A program made the translations under genes and the position numbers. DNA of 34,073 nt, from positions 1 to 34,073 of the forward strand of contig JAIXTE010000019.1 in assembly GCA_027484315.1 (NCBI GenBank), read 5' to 3'. The stretch comes from Burkholderiales bacterium (GTDB taxonomy: Bacteria; Pseudomonadota; Gammaproteobacteria; Burkholderiales; Burkholderiaceae_B). Shown here one piece after another: positions 1 to 7,668 of the stretch; the stretch's first letter is position 1, and the number at the start of each line of letters is the position of its first letter. The notes beneath the pieces were generated by a model. The model was not told the DNA's origin. It did no database searches and saw only the letters and a program-made list of their open reading frames with translations.

Positions 1-52
1 AAAGTAGAAAGGCTAGAGCACACTGAAAAAGCCATTAGGTTTTCAGCAATCG

Positions 53-274
53 ATGATTGCACGCAAGGAAGAAGGCCAGAAGGTGGTGACAATTGAGCTG
101 GGTGCGGGTACCCAAATTGCCACGGTGCGCTGGCAGGGTGACCACCTGCCGTATCCATTGATCCGGATCAACCCGACCGATGAAGACCTTTCAAGGTTAA
201 AAGTAGGGGTGGGACTAAGGCTGGGTGCGCTGGAAGCGCTCAAGCGGATTGATCGGCTGATGGATTCATATTGA
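53..274 (+). CDS. Small hypothetical protein (73 aa)
   Basis: I do not recognise this protein. The reading frame is closed by two stops just upstream (positions 5 and 14), so the ATG at 53 is the first usable start. The product is soluble-looking and of mixed charge: a basic N-terminus, a beta-rich middle (VVTIELGAGTQIATVRW) and a C-terminal helix (LGALEALKRIDRLMDSY). There is no membrane segment, signal peptide or cysteine pair. It lies tail-to-tail with hipA, with about 50 bases between them. The upstream end of the window prevents judging whether it is the last gene of an operon. An opposite-strand frame covers the same bases but has no recognisable features. Confidence 0.45.
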   Translation: MIARKEEGQKVVTIELGAGTQIATVRWQGDHLPYPLIRINPTDEDLSRLKVGVGLRLGALEALKRIDRLMDSY

Positions 275-327
275 AACGAGGGAAAAGCAAACCGATGAAG
301 ATTGACTCGACATAAAACCAGAGTTTT

Positions 328-1617
328 TTAATCACCCGTCGGAACAAGAACCCCCTCAGGTGAATTCAGGAAGGCGAATGGGTTCAAAAACTGCCTCCTC
401 CAAAACAATGCCCGGTCTACTTCACTCAAGTTCGCTTCATCACAAATCGCTTGCCATTCTTTTTCAATGGTGTGAACCTGGTGATTGATGATAAAAATCG
501 CCTCAGCCTTACTCAGCAGGAATGAAGGAGCCGCGGCCACGCATGTGGCCAGCTGGCTGCTTCGATCACGACCGTGTATGAGCATGGCTTGCGAGGCCTG
601 CTGGCCTGTGCGGGATTGCGGGCAAATGTCATAGGCAGGTGTTAATTCCAATTCATGCCCATTCCAGAACGCTGCGTGATTGCGCGCATGGTCGTCAGTA
701 TTGCCGCACAAAATATTGAAAACAATTCGTGAAAAAAGCTCTCGCAAAGTGGCCGTTGCATCGGCGAACCGGTGGCGAATTATTTCTGCGAGCTTTTCAT
801 AGCTGGCGTAGGCTGCCATCATTTCGTCCAATTCGAACAAGGTCAGGGCGGATACCATGGCATGTCTGCGCCACTGGTCATCGTGCCGGGCTCGATCAAA
901 TCGCTCGATCAACAACACGTCTTTTCCCAAGGCTGAGCGCAGTTGCACGCAGGCCACATTCAGCCCCACCTTTTTCGCCAGGCGCATCGCAATGAATTCG
1001 GCCTTGACCACGCTGTAAAGGTCGTTGCTTGCAGAAAACTTGGCGATAAACTTTCGGTCGCCGTCGTTCAATAAAACTTTGGGTCGAGCCCCGCCCAGCG
1101 ACGTGCCGTGCAGCAAGGCTTGGTCCAGTTCAGGCGAAAGCGGAATGCCTTGTTCTACTTTTTCCGCAGCGGTCAGTAGCTCTTCCAGCGAAGGTTGAAC
1201 TGTTTGCCTGGGCACGTACCGGGTCGCTGATTGCTGGAAGTCTAACGCTCCGATTCTGTCCGAGCCAGATTCAAGCAGATAAGTTAACTCATCCAGTTCA
1301 ACCCCGCCGGCTTTAGCCCCTTTCTTGCCGAGTTTGCGGTTGATCAGAACGCGGCGTCCCCACGCGTCTGGTGAGGCATCACGAATGCAGCTGGGCATGT
1401 TCAACCCAGGGATGAGTGGAATACTGCCTGATCGAAGCGGTAGTTCAGGTGCGTACAGGGGCATGGCATCAGGGCGAGCCAGGTAACTGCGACCGTAGTT
1501 GAATATCAACTGCGGACCTTGCTTGCTTAGCAGCCCAGCGACAACGGGTTCAGTGGCTTTGGTTAGCCAAACCCAAACGTATGCTGCTGAATATTTTGAG
1601 TCCAGTTCAGAAGTCAT
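328..1617 (-). CDS. hipA: HipA-family serine/threonine kinase toxin
   Basis: Toxin of a type II toxin-antitoxin pair. HipA kinases phosphorylate a translation factor (glutamyl-tRNA synthetase in E. coli) and push cells into dormancy. The 429 residues match the usual family length. Visible motifs in order are an N-terminal HipA_N region (about 10-115), the glycine-rich P-loop-like segment GTSLGGARPK at 171-180 that carries the regulatory serine in characterised members, the catalytic loop GNTDDHARN at 305-313 (catalytic Asp308, Asn313), and a DFG-equivalent Asp in TPAYD ending at 330. The ATG start overlaps the last 11 bases of the upstream hipB-like gene, as expected for a translationally coupled operon. 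All key kinase residues are present, so it is probably active. The target is not predictable from sequence. Confidence 0.92.
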   Translation of the reverse strand: MTSELDSKYSAAYVWVWLTKATEPVVAGLLSKQGPQLIFNYGRSYLARPDAMPLYAPELPLRSGSIPLIPGLNMPSCIRDASPDAWGRRVLINRKLGKKGAKAGGVELDELTYLLESGSDRIGALDFQQSATRYVPRQTVQPSLEELLTAAEKVEQGIPLSPELDQALLHGTSLGGARPKVLLNDGDRKFIAKFSASNDLYSVVKAEFIAMRLAKKVGLNVACVQLRSALGKDVLLIERFDRARHDDQWRRHAMVSALTLFELDEMMAAYASYEKLAEIIRHRFADATATLRELFSRIVFNILCGNTDDHARNHAAFWNGHELELTPAYDICPQSRTGQQASQAMLIHGRDRSSQLATCVAAAPSFLLSKAEAIFIINHQVHTIEKEWQAICDEANLSEVDRALFWRRQFLNPFAFLNSPEGVLVPTGD

Positions 1618-1945
1618 CTTTTACTCTCTGGACTTTGGCTCTAACCGCTTTGGGCAACAAGGCCATTTTTTCTCGATGTACAGCCAAGTGCGTGGTCAAT
1701 TGTCGCTGGTCTTGATCAAACAAAGGCACGCCGCACAGGGCGGCTACTTCGAATACTGCACCGATGGAGCAACCGGGTTCTCCCCGTTCAATGCGTTGCA
1801 GCAAGGCACGAGAGATACCGGCGCGTGCCGCCAAGTCTGTGGTTGTCCATGACTTGCTCAGGCGCCCCTCACGCACGAGTTGTCCCAACAACTCAAGTGC
1901 ATCGAGGTTGTACTGGGAATAGGGGCGGGAAACTGGTTTAACCAT
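1607..1945 (-). CDS. hipB: HipB-like XRE-family antitoxin
   Basis: Antitoxin and DNA-binding repressor partner of the HipA kinase. The 112-residue protein carries a helix-turn-helix of the Cro/C1 (XRE) type at about residues 38-70 (TTDLAARAGISRALLQRIERG), followed by a segment resembling a dimerisation region. It is the first gene of the two-gene operon and overlaps hipA by 11 bases. The ATG at 1945 is preceded on its strand by AAGG at suitable spacing. The basic C-terminal tail (AVRAKVQRVKDDF) may contact the toxin. The upstream region contains a good promoter bracketed by 13-base inverted repeats, fitting the autoregulation known for hipBA operons. Confidence 0.88.
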   Translation of the reverse strand: MVKPVSRPYSQYNLDALELLGQLVREGRLSKSWTTTDLAARAGISRALLQRIERGEPGCSIGAVFEVAALCGVPLFDQDQRQLTTHLAVHREKMALLPKAVRAKVQRVKDDF

Positions 1946-1987
1946 AGTTTGCCTTGTTAATGTCTCACAAAGAACTATTTTGTATGT

Positions 1988-2081
1988 TTAATGAGTCATT
2001 GTGATCAATGTTTTAGGAAATGTCAAAAATGACTCATTAATTAAGCAATATCTATTTTCTTGCTATTTTAATGAATCAAAA
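1988..2081. promoter_or_regulatory. hipBA operator array
   Basis: TTAATGAGTCATT at 1988-2000 and its exact reverse complement AATGACTCATTAA at 2028-2040 form a perfect 13-base inverted repeat with a 27-base spacer. A third, imperfect copy (TTAATGAATCA) starts at 2069. The centres are about 40 bases apart, close to four helical turns. The arms bracket the predicted -10/-35 elements, as expected for binding sites of the HipB-type repressor. Binding is inferred. Confidence 0.6.
1998..2026 (-). promoter_or_regulatory. Predicted sigma70 promoter of hipBA
   Basis: On the minus strand a perfect -35 TTGACA (2021-2026) is followed, after exactly 17 bases, by CACAAT (1998-2003; 4 of 6 matches to the -10 consensus). 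This puts the transcription start about 45 bases upstream of the hipB ATG. The -10 overlaps the gene-proximal operator arm. Confidence 0.6.
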
Positions 2082-2184
2082 GTACTCAATCGTTCTTCAT
2101 GGTTGGGTAGCCGACGGAGACAACATCAGGAAGGTTGAACATCACTGCTACCATTGACCAACAGAGTGTTGAAATGGAGGGTTC

Positions 2185-2592
2185 ATGAAAATTACCGTTG
2201 AAGTAAATGTCCGCGCCCCAATTGAAAACGTGTGGCAGACCTACACCACCCCAAGCGATATCGTTCATTGGAATGCCGCCTCCGATGACTGGCATACCAC
2301 CCAGGCCAGTGTAGACCTTCGAGCAGGCGGTGTTTTTTCATCCCGCATGGAAGCGAAGGACGGCAGCTTTGGGTTTGACTTTGCGGGTACCTACACCAAC
2401 GTAATCCCGAATCGGCTGATTGAATACGCTTTTGGTGATCGGCAAGTGACAGTTGAATTCACGGAAAAGCCTGGGGGCGTCGCCGTGAAGATTATGTTCG
2501 ACCCGGAAACAACGCATTCCCTTGAGCAGCAACAGGAAGGGTGGCAGGCCATTCTCGACAACTTTGCGCGGTATGTTGAAGGGCAGAAGTAG
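2185..2592 (+). CDS. SRPBCC / AHSA1 domain protein
   Basis: A 135-residue single-domain protein of the START/SRPBCC superfamily, closest in pattern to the activator of Hsp90 ATPase 1-like (AHSA1) group. Supporting signs are the N-terminal strand with the 'I.VEVNV.API..VW..YT.P..I..WN' pattern (residues 3-30), the central 'DLR.GG.F.SRMEAKDGSFGFDF.G.Y' segment, and the C-terminal helix (QEGWQAILDNFARYVE) that closes the ligand pocket. The ATG is preceded by GGAGG at 2176-2180. These proteins bind hydrophobic ligands in a deep cavity, and the ligand here is unknown. No metal site or signal peptide is seen. It is a stand-alone gene diverging from hipBA. Confidence 0.85.
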   Translation: MKITVEVNVRAPIENVWQTYTTPSDIVHWNAASDDWHTTQASVDLRAGGVFSSRMEAKDGSFGFDFAGTYTNVIPNRLIEYAFGDRQVTVEFTEKPGGVAVKIMFDPETTHSLEQQQEGWQAILDNFARYVEGQK

Positions 2593-2620
2593 TCCGATAT
2601 TAGGTGGATCGTTGTCGTTT

Positions 2621-2668
2621 GTTAAAGGATTCTTTAATCACTCGTTTGATATTAAAGAGTTCTTTAAT
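2621..2668. promoter_or_regulatory. Twin palindromic sites 30 bp apart
   Basis: ATTAAAGA-GT-TCTTTAAT (2651-2668) is a perfect 8-base palindrome with a 2-base centre. A close copy, GTTAAAGG-AT-TCTTTAAT, lies at 2621-2638, exactly 30 bases upstream (three helical turns). The arrangement resembles paired operators. The only downstream coding remnant is the Fic C-terminus, so they may once have controlled that gene. Confidence 0.4.
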
Positions 2669-2672
2669 GTAA

Positions 2673-2840
2673 AGCTGTCTATTCAAACCCAATGCAGCGG
2701 TGGCAGCGCTGGAAAATTTGAGCATTGTGGTTGAAGTCACTGGCCAAAAGAAGAACCACCAATATAGTTACAAGGCTTACATTGATTTGTTGAGCCTGAG
2801 ACTGCGTGCGCATGATCTTTATCATGTGGAACATGATTAA
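2673..2840 (+). pseudogene. C-terminal remnant of a Fic-family protein
   Basis: After an in-frame stop at 2670-2672 the frame stays open for 55 codons to TAA at 2838-2840. The reading has no clear start codon. It contains NAAVAALENLSIVVEV, then TGQKKNHQYSYKAYIDLL. This is the pattern of the winged-helix tail that ends many Fic proteins (a helix ending in 'aL..LgIv.EvTG..RnR.fsY..Yl.iL'). The catalytic Fic core is absent, so it reads as a decayed remnant left by deletion. It does not resemble the tail of the intact Fic protein at 5831-6994, so it represents a different Fic subfamily. Confidence 0.5.
2811..2836. repeat. Two overlapping short palindromes
   Basis: CATGAT-cttt-ATCATG (2811-2826) overlaps TCATGT-gga-ACATGA (2822-2836). 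Both are perfect 6-base inverted repeats ending 35 bases before the hydrolase start codon. They could be operators or chance structure at the end of the Fic remnant. Confidence 0.3.
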
Positions 2841-2870
2841 ATAAACCCACCATCCCCTCCAGAGAAAAAC

Positions 2871-3779
2871 ATGAACCAGGCCACAACTTCCTTTGCTCCG
2901 CCCACACAGGTCAGTTTCACTTCAGGCGATCAGCAATGTCGGGCCGACTTCTATCGCCCGGGCACTTCGGGTCCATTTCCCCTGGTTATTCTGGCCCATG
3001 GTTTGGGCGGTGTCAGAACGATGCGCCTGGGTGCATTTGCTGAACGTTTTTTGGCCGAGGGTTACGCCTGCCTGGTGTTCGATTACCGACACTTTGGTGA
3101 CAGCGAGGGCCAACCCCGACAGTTGCTGGACATCAACAAGCAGCTTGAAGATTGGCAGTCGGCATTGAACCACGCCCGCACGCTGACGGAAATTGACCCG
3201 ACCAAAATCGTTCTGTGGGGAACCTCCTTTGGTGGCGGCCATGTGCTTGCCGCTGCTGCGAAAGACCAGGGTGTGGCAGCCGTGATTTCACAAGGGCCAT
3301 TCACGAATGGGTTGGCGTCAACTTTGGCGGTGGACCCGGTTGTATCCATGAAGGTGACGGCAAAGGCAATCCAGGACCGAGTGGGCGCTTTGTTCGGGGC
3401 CGAGCCGGTCATGGTCACGGTGGCCGCTTTGCCGGGTGAAACCGGCCTGATGAGTTCGCAGGATGCCTACACCGGTTTCATGAACCTTCAAAGCGATGGG
3501 CAACAGGCATTGAATTACGTGGCTGCCCGTTTTGCGCTGGACATCATTCGCTATTACCCCGGACGAAAAGCCAAGGACATCAAGGTGCCCGTGCTGTTCT
3601 GCGTGTGCGAGAACGACACGGTGGCCCCTGCAGGCCCCACCCTGAAGTATGCCGCACAAGCGCCCAAGGGAGAAATCAAGTGTTATGCCGATGGCCATTT
3701 CGACATCTACATTGGTGATGCGTTTGAACGGGTGGTTGCCGATCAAATCCTTTTTCTGCGCAAGCACGTGCCAGCTTGA
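2871..3779 (+). CDS. Alpha/beta hydrolase
   Basis: A 302-residue cytoplasmic alpha/beta-fold hydrolase. The oxyanion/HG motif is LAHGLGG (41-47), the nucleophile elbow is GTSFGG with Ser119, the acid is probably Asp249 (CENDTVAP) and the catalytic His is His276 (DGHFDIY). An inserted lid region covers about 150-225. There is no signal peptide. The pattern (LVILAHGLGGVRTMRL...FAEGYACLVFDYRHFGDS) fits the dienelactone hydrolase/peptidase S9-like group of bacterial hydrolases. The substrate cannot be assigned. The start is an ATG with a purine-rich AGAGAAAAA stretch before it. The next gene starts 3 bases after the stop, so the two are probably co-transcribed. Confidence 0.85.
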   Translation: MNQATTSFAPPTQVSFTSGDQQCRADFYRPGTSGPFPLVILAHGLGGVRTMRLGAFAERFLAEGYACLVFDYRHFGDSEGQPRQLLDINKQLEDWQSALNHARTLTEIDPTKIVLWGTSFGGGHVLAAAAKDQGVAAVISQGPFTNGLASTLAVDPVVSMKVTAKAIQDRVGALFGAEPVMVTVAALPGETGLMSSQDAYTGFMNLQSDGQQALNYVAARFALDIIRYYPGRKAKDIKVPVLFCVCENDTVAPAGPTLKYAAQAPKGEIKCYADGHFDIYIGDAFERVVADQILFLRKHVPA

Positions 3780-3782
3780 ACA

Positions 3783-4655
3783 ATGAATGGTGAGCGACAG
3801 AACAAGCCACTGCGAAGCCTTCCGCAGGCGCCCAACAGTATTCAAAAGGGAATACCGCTCAAGCTGCTGCTGAACCGCGAAGCGATCGAATGCCTGGCCC
3901 AAAACATTCTCTGCGTTCACAAAGCATTTCCGGCCGATGAATTCTGCCAGCATGCACTGGATGGTTTGGAGCCGCTCGAACTGATGCAGCGTGCCCAGCA
4001 CATTGCCAGGTCACTGCAGCAGTTTTTGCCAGGCCATTATGCACAGGCCATCGCCATTCTTGTCGACTCCATGACACCTGCAAAAACCGATGACAATGAA
4101 GTTGGGGCGGGTGGTTTTTTCTATTTGCCGCACAGCTTCTTAATTTCCGATTATGGCGTGGACAAGCATTACAACAACGGCGAAGACCCGTTCGATGTGT
4201 CCATGCAGGCTTTGTACGCCTTGACCATGCGGTTCACATCCGAGTTTGCAATTCGCCCTTTTCTGATTCATCACCCCGAACGCACGCTGGCACGGGTGGC
4301 CCTGTGGTTGAGCGACCCCAACCCGCATGTCCGCCGGCTTTGTTCCGAAGGCACACGCCCCAAGCTGCCGTGGGGAAAGCGCATTCAATCCTTCGTGGCC
4401 AACCCGCAGCCCACGCTGCCCATACTCGAATTTCTGAAAAACGATGAGTCGCTGTATGTGCGCCGCAGTGTGGCCAATCACCTTGGCGACATTGCCAAAG
4501 ATCACCCGGAGATTGTGTTTTCAACCTGTGAACGTTGGTTGCAAGCCGGGGCATCGAATAACTTGAAATGGCTGATACGCCATGCGGTTCGCCACCCTGC
4601 GAAAAAGGGCAACGCAAGGGCATTGGCCATTCGTTTCAAGGCCAAGCGCACCTGA
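3783..4655 (+). CDS. AlkC-like DNA alkylation repair protein
   Basis: A 290-residue protein of the COG4335 type (AlkC-related, HEAT-repeat DNA glycosylases that remove N3- and N7-alkylated purines). The C-terminal half carries the family signature: [19 protein letters not shown] (about 177-195), then [14 protein letters not shown], and then [19 protein letters not shown]. These are consecutive HEAT-like helices. The N-terminal part is also helical and carries no other domain. The ATG follows the hydrolase stop by 3 bases and lacks a strong Shine-Dalgarno site, suggesting translational coupling. The basic tail (RFKAKRT) fits DNA contact. Activity on a particular lesion is inferred from the family only. 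Confidence 0.85.
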   Translation: MNGERQNKPLRSLPQAPNSIQKGIPLKLLLNREAIECLAQNILCVHKAFPADEFCQHALDGLEPLELMQRAQHIARSLQQFLPGHYAQAIAILVDSMTPAKTDDNEVGAGGFFYLPHSFLISDYGVDKHYNNGEDPFDVSMQALYALTMRFTSEFAIRPFLIHHPERTLARVALWLSDPNPHVRRLCSEGTRPKLPWGKRIQSFVANPQPTLPILEFLKNDESLYVRRSVANHLGDIAKDHPEIVFSTCERWLQAGASNNLKWLIRHAVRHPAKKGNARALAIRFKAKRT

Positions 4656-4667
4656 TTTTTTGTGCGG

Positions 4668-4695
4668 TATTGCACTGCGCCGACGCGTTGCAATA
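4668..4695 (+). other. Stem-loop before the VF530-like gene
   Basis: TATTGCA (4668-4674) and TGCAATA (4689-4695) are perfect complements. They enclose a second GCG/CGC stem with a CCGA loop. The structure lies 33 bases before the ATG of the next gene and just after the alkylation-repair gene. It lacks a following T-run, so it is not a canonical terminator and could be a 5' leader structure. Confidence 0.4.
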
Positions 4696-4728
4696 TGCTG
4701 TCGGCTTTCACGGAGACTTTTCAACGCA

Positions 4729-4959
4729 ATGAGCAGCATGCAACAGAACAACCCACTGCACGGTGTCACGCTGGAAGGCGTTCTCGTAAAACTTGTTGAG
4801 CATTATGGGTGGAACGAGCTGGCGAAACGGATCAGCATCAATTGCTTCAAGAAAGACCCCTCCGTGAAATCAAGCCTGAAGTTTTTGCGCGCCACCCCTT
4901 GGGCGCGCGAGCAGGTGGAGGCGTTGTACGTGGCTACCTTTGCGTCTAACCAGACCTGA
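4729..4959 (+). CDS. VF530-type small DNA-binding protein (DUF2132)
   Basis: A 76-residue protein matching the VF530/DUF2132 family almost end to end. The visible family blocks are [46 protein letters not shown] and [12 protein letters not shown]. The family folds as a compact helical domain with weak similarity to SAP/histone-like DNA binders, and its cellular role is not established. The frame is open further upstream, but the ATG at 4729 fits the conserved family N-terminus and has GGAGA at 4712-4716. It follows the AlkC-like gene in the same direction after a 73-base gap that contains a stem-loop. Confidence 0.85.
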   Translation: MSSMQQNNPLHGVTLEGVLVKLVEHYGWNELAKRISINCFKKDPSVKSSLKFLRATPWAREQVEALYVATFASNQT

Positions 4960-5102
4960 TGAACATGCGGGTGCTTAGGCTCAAAAAAGGTATCCTCTAG
5001 TCCATCTTTATCACAAGCTTTTCGTATGTCTTTAGTTGCTTGGTGGAATAGGCATCCGGTTTAACTTTGGATTTAAGCGGGTTTCAGAGGGCCAATTTGC
5101 AC

Positions 5103-5705
5103 ATGGCAAACAATAACAATTTCACCGTCGGTTCTGCGGGAAACGGCAACATCTTTAATGTGGTCCAGCACCAGGAACCAAAGGCTTCGTATGTTGAATA
5201 TGACGTTGCCCATGATTCTATTGAACATCTCTCGCGATCGCATGTCCACGGACGCGCATTCCTATTTTTCGCTTCCTTTGTTCTTCCAATTCTCGGGTTA
5301 CTTGCTGACGGCCTGGGCGTTCTGACTTTTCTGGGAATTCAAAGCAAGTGGGCCTTCACCGTGCTTGTTTCCGCCGCAATAGTCGGCACTTTTCTGACTA
5401 ACACCAAGCGAAAGATTGCTACAGCAGGACTGGACCGAAATCGAGCAATCTATATCGATGGAAGTTGGGTTGAGCGTGAAGATGGCGGGGGCTATTTGCT
5501 CTATCGCAGGACTGCAAAATGTATTTACCCGAAATGTTCGGGTACTGTTTTCATACGACCGGCCCCACCGAGAGAGAAGCCAAATCACACCCTCGTCGGT
5601 GTGTGCGACCTCGGAAATCATCGACACACTTACACCGTGGACTTCAATGGAATCGGCTTCCCATTGCAGTTTGATTGGCGGCCAATTGAAGAGCACAAAC
5701 CGTAG
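5103..5705 (+). CDS. Unrecognised two-helix membrane protein with Cys/His-rich tail
   Basis: I do not recognise this 200-residue protein. It starts with a low-complexity Asn/Gly-rich stretch (MANNNNFTVGSAGNGNIFNV). Two hydrophobic segments follow at about residues 51-75 and 80-102, then a cytoplasmic-looking region. Its C-terminus carries CIYPKC, a further Cys in VGVCDLGNHRHTY and two His residues, which is a possible zinc-binding site. The frame is also open from a TTG at 5067, but the ATG at 5103 with AGAGG upstream is preferred. It stands alone between the VF530-like gene and the AT-rich gap before the Fic gene. This looks like accessory DNA. A membrane-anchored sensor or effector is possible but speculative. 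Confidence 0.6.
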   Translation: MANNNNFTVGSAGNGNIFNVVQHQEPKASYVEYDVAHDSIEHLSRSHVHGRAFLFFASFVLPILGLLADGLGVLTFLGIQSKWAFTVLVSAAIVGTFLTNTKRKIATAGLDRNRAIYIDGSWVEREDGGGYLLYRRTAKCIYPKCSGTVFIRPAPPREKPNHTLVGVCDLGNHRHTYTVDFNGIGFPLQFDWRPIEEHKP

Positions 5706-5830
5706 TTTGGTTTAGTCTGCAGGCGCATTACTCTGGCAGTGTTTTGTATAAATTATTCATTAAAAATAATTAGACTGATTTCATAATTTCAAATAAAACT
5801 AGAAATTATCGTGGTGGAAAGCTGCGGGGT
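5706..5830. other. AT-rich convergent gap
   Basis: This is an AT-rich stretch between convergent genes. It contains a weak perfect inverted repeat, AATTATT (5751-5757) and AATAATT (5765-5771), separated by 7 bases. No gene is seen. The base composition contrasts with the flanking genes and fits an insertion boundary or a weak transcription end. Confidence 0.4.
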
Positions 5831-6994
5831 TTATCTGGAGGAATTGATACGATCATCCAGACCAATCAAGTAACTCGTACTGCGCCCACTGGCGTCAGAT
5901 TTTCTCAATACACCACGCTCCAGCAGGTCGGTGATGTCACGCAGCGCCGTGTCTTGCGAACACTTGGCAATCGTAGCCCACTTGCTGCTGGTGAGTTTGC
6001 CCTCGAACCCATCCAGCAATTTGTTGAGCAGTTTGATTTGGCGGTCGTTCAATGGAATACCCGCAAGCTGCTGCCAGAAGCGGGCTTTGGCCAGCACCGT
6101 TGCCAATGTTTCCTCGGCCTTTTCAACTGCCCGCAAGAGGCACGCCAAGAACCACGTCAGCCAGTCGGTGACGTCGAGGCCACCTTTTTTCGTGCTTTCC
6201 AGTTGGTCGTAGTAATCTTTCCTCTCGCGTTGAATTTGGGCTGACAGGCTGTAGTATCGCTGCGCCGATTGCTCGGCACGTGCCAGTACCATGTCGCCGA
6301 CGGCGCGCGCAATTCGCCCATTTCCATCCTCGAAGGGATGAATGGTCACGAACCACAAATGTGCCAAGCCTGCCTTGATGACCAAATCACCTTGATCTGC
6401 GCCATTGAACCAGTTCAGAAACCGCTGCATTTCCTTGTTCACAACGCAAGCGGGCGGGGCTTCATAGTGCACCTGTTGTCGATGGATTGGTCCTGAAACC
6501 ACCTGCATTGGGCCGCGGGAATCGTCGCGCCACTGCCCCACGCGGATTGGGTTCAGGCTGCTGAAACCCGCAGGAAATAACGCAGCATGCCAGCCAAAAA
6601 GGCGGTCTTCTGTCAGGGGGGCGTGGTAGCGTTGTGTCGCATCAAGCGTCATGTCCACGACACCTTCAACCTGCCGGTCTGCCGGGGCCAGCGCGCCAAT
6701 ATCAACCCCAAGTTTCCGGGCAATGGACGAGCGCACTGAGTCGGGGTTGAGCTTTTCGCCTTCAATTTCACTGGTTTTGAGCACATCGTCGGTCAGTGCG
6801 CGCAAGGCAGCCTGGTCTTTCAAATCAAGCCCCATGTCATGCATGCGGCCAAGCAGACGACCTTGCGCCCGGTGTACCTGGGCAAGCAGGGGGGCGAGCC
6901 GATGCTGGTTGTAAGCCCAGTTTGGCCAGTCATCGTGCTGCCAGATGTAGAGTTTATCTCCGCTTTTCATGCGGTGATTGTGCTTGGTTTTCAT
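5831..6994 (-). CDS. Fic-family protein (class II, N-terminal inhibitory motif)
   Basis: A 387-residue Fic enzyme, predicted to transfer AMP from ATP to a protein target. The order is a DUF4172-like N-terminal helical region (about 10-95), the Fic core and a C-terminal winged-helix-like domain (about 300-385). The catalytic motif HPFEDGNGR is intact at 219-227 (His219). The inhibitory motif TSEIEGE at 74-80 matches (S/T)xxxE(G/N) and lies before the core. This makes it a class II Fic whose Glu is expected to block productive ATP binding until relieved. The ATG at 6994 is used, and an internal ATG nine codons in (6970) is an alternative. It lies just after the thioesterase gene on the same strand. 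The target protein is unknown. Confidence 0.9.
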   Translation of the reverse strand: MKTKHNHRMKSGDKLYIWQHDDWPNWAYNQHRLAPLLAQVHRAQGRLLGRMHDMGLDLKDQAALRALTDDVLKTSEIEGEKLNPDSVRSSIARKLGVDIGALAPADRQVEGVVDMTLDATQRYHAPLTEDRLFGWHAALFPAGFSSLNPIRVGQWRDDSRGPMQVVSGPIHRQQVHYEAPPACVVNKEMQRFLNWFNGADQGDLVIKAGLAHLWFVTIHPFEDGNGRIARAVGDMVLARAEQSAQRYYSLSAQIQRERKDYYDQLESTKKGGLDVTDWLTWFLACLLRAVEKAEETLATVLAKARFWQQLAGIPLNDRQIKLLNKLLDGFEGKLTSSKWATIAKCSQDTALRDITDLLERGVLRKSDASGRSTSYLIGLDDRINSSR

Positions 6995-7053
6995 CGCACA
7001 GTCAATTTATTCACCGTATTTCATGCGGCTTTTAAAGCCTCTATTCACCGCAA

Positions 7054-7545
7054 TCAAGCCACCGCCTTGTATGCTTCAACAAACTGCGGGGGTTGTTTTT
7101 TGGGCCTGCCTGTTTTCATGTCGATGCACACCCACTGCGTGTGGCCTTGCATCACGGTGGCCTGGTCACTTGCGCGTACAAACTGGTACTGCCGCGTCAT
7201 GTCGGCTTTGCATTCATTCTGGCTGATCCAGGTGGCAACCCACAGGGTGTCACCCGCGAAGGTGGGGCGCTTGTATTCCATGTGGTGTTGCCTTGCCACG
7301 CAGCCATAACCCAGCTTCACGAAGTCTTCAAATGTAAGGCCCAAGTGGCTTGAATGAAGCGCCGCGATGGCCTGCATCCACACCAGGTAAATGGTGTTGT
7401 TGGTGTGGCCGAATTCGTCGAGGTGTTCGGCTTGAACAATCAGCTGACCAACAAATTGGGGCGTGCTGTTCCACACGCCTGGTGCTGTGCCGGCGAGGGC
7501 AATAGGGGTCAGATTGAGGTCTTTGAAAATATTCGAGTTGCTCAT
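7054..7545 (-). CDS. Hotdog-fold acyl-CoA thioesterase (YbgC/FadM-like)
   Basis: A 163-residue single hotdog domain of the 4-hydroxybenzoyl-CoA thioesterase type. The characteristic segment is EHLDEFGHTNNTIYLVWMQ, equivalent to the family's catalytic 'D..GHvNN..Y..w.e' motif. Downstream 'YKRPTFAGDTLWVATWI' and 'GHTQWVCIDMKTGRP' continue the fold. Such enzymes hydrolyse acyl-CoA or acyl-ACP thioesters in the cytosol. The frame is open 20 codons further upstream, but the ATG at 7545 with GGAA upstream gives the family-like N-terminus. It is upstream of the Fic gene on the same strand, but a 59-base gap makes co-transcription only possible. Confidence 0.8.
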   Translation of the reverse strand: MSNSNIFKDLNLTPIALAGTAPGVWNSTPQFVGQLIVQAEHLDEFGHTNNTIYLVWMQAIAALHSSHLGLTFEDFVKLGYGCVARQHHMEYKRPTFAGDTLWVATWISQNECKADMTRQYQFVRASDQATVMQGHTQWVCIDMKTGRPKKQPPQFVEAYKAVA

Positions 7546-7668
7546 GTGGCAAGGAATTCCGGTGCGTGGGCGCCTGCAGGTTAAACACACTGTTCGACTT
7601 GGCACGTCATTTCAAGTGAATGTTGTGGTGTAATCGAGCAGAACTATTTGATGTTACATGGAGTCAGC

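Noticed and set aside
3318..4001. 227-codon minus-strand frame over the hydrolase and AlkC-like genes
   Set aside because: It runs antisense across two well-supported genes and their junction and has no recognisable domain.
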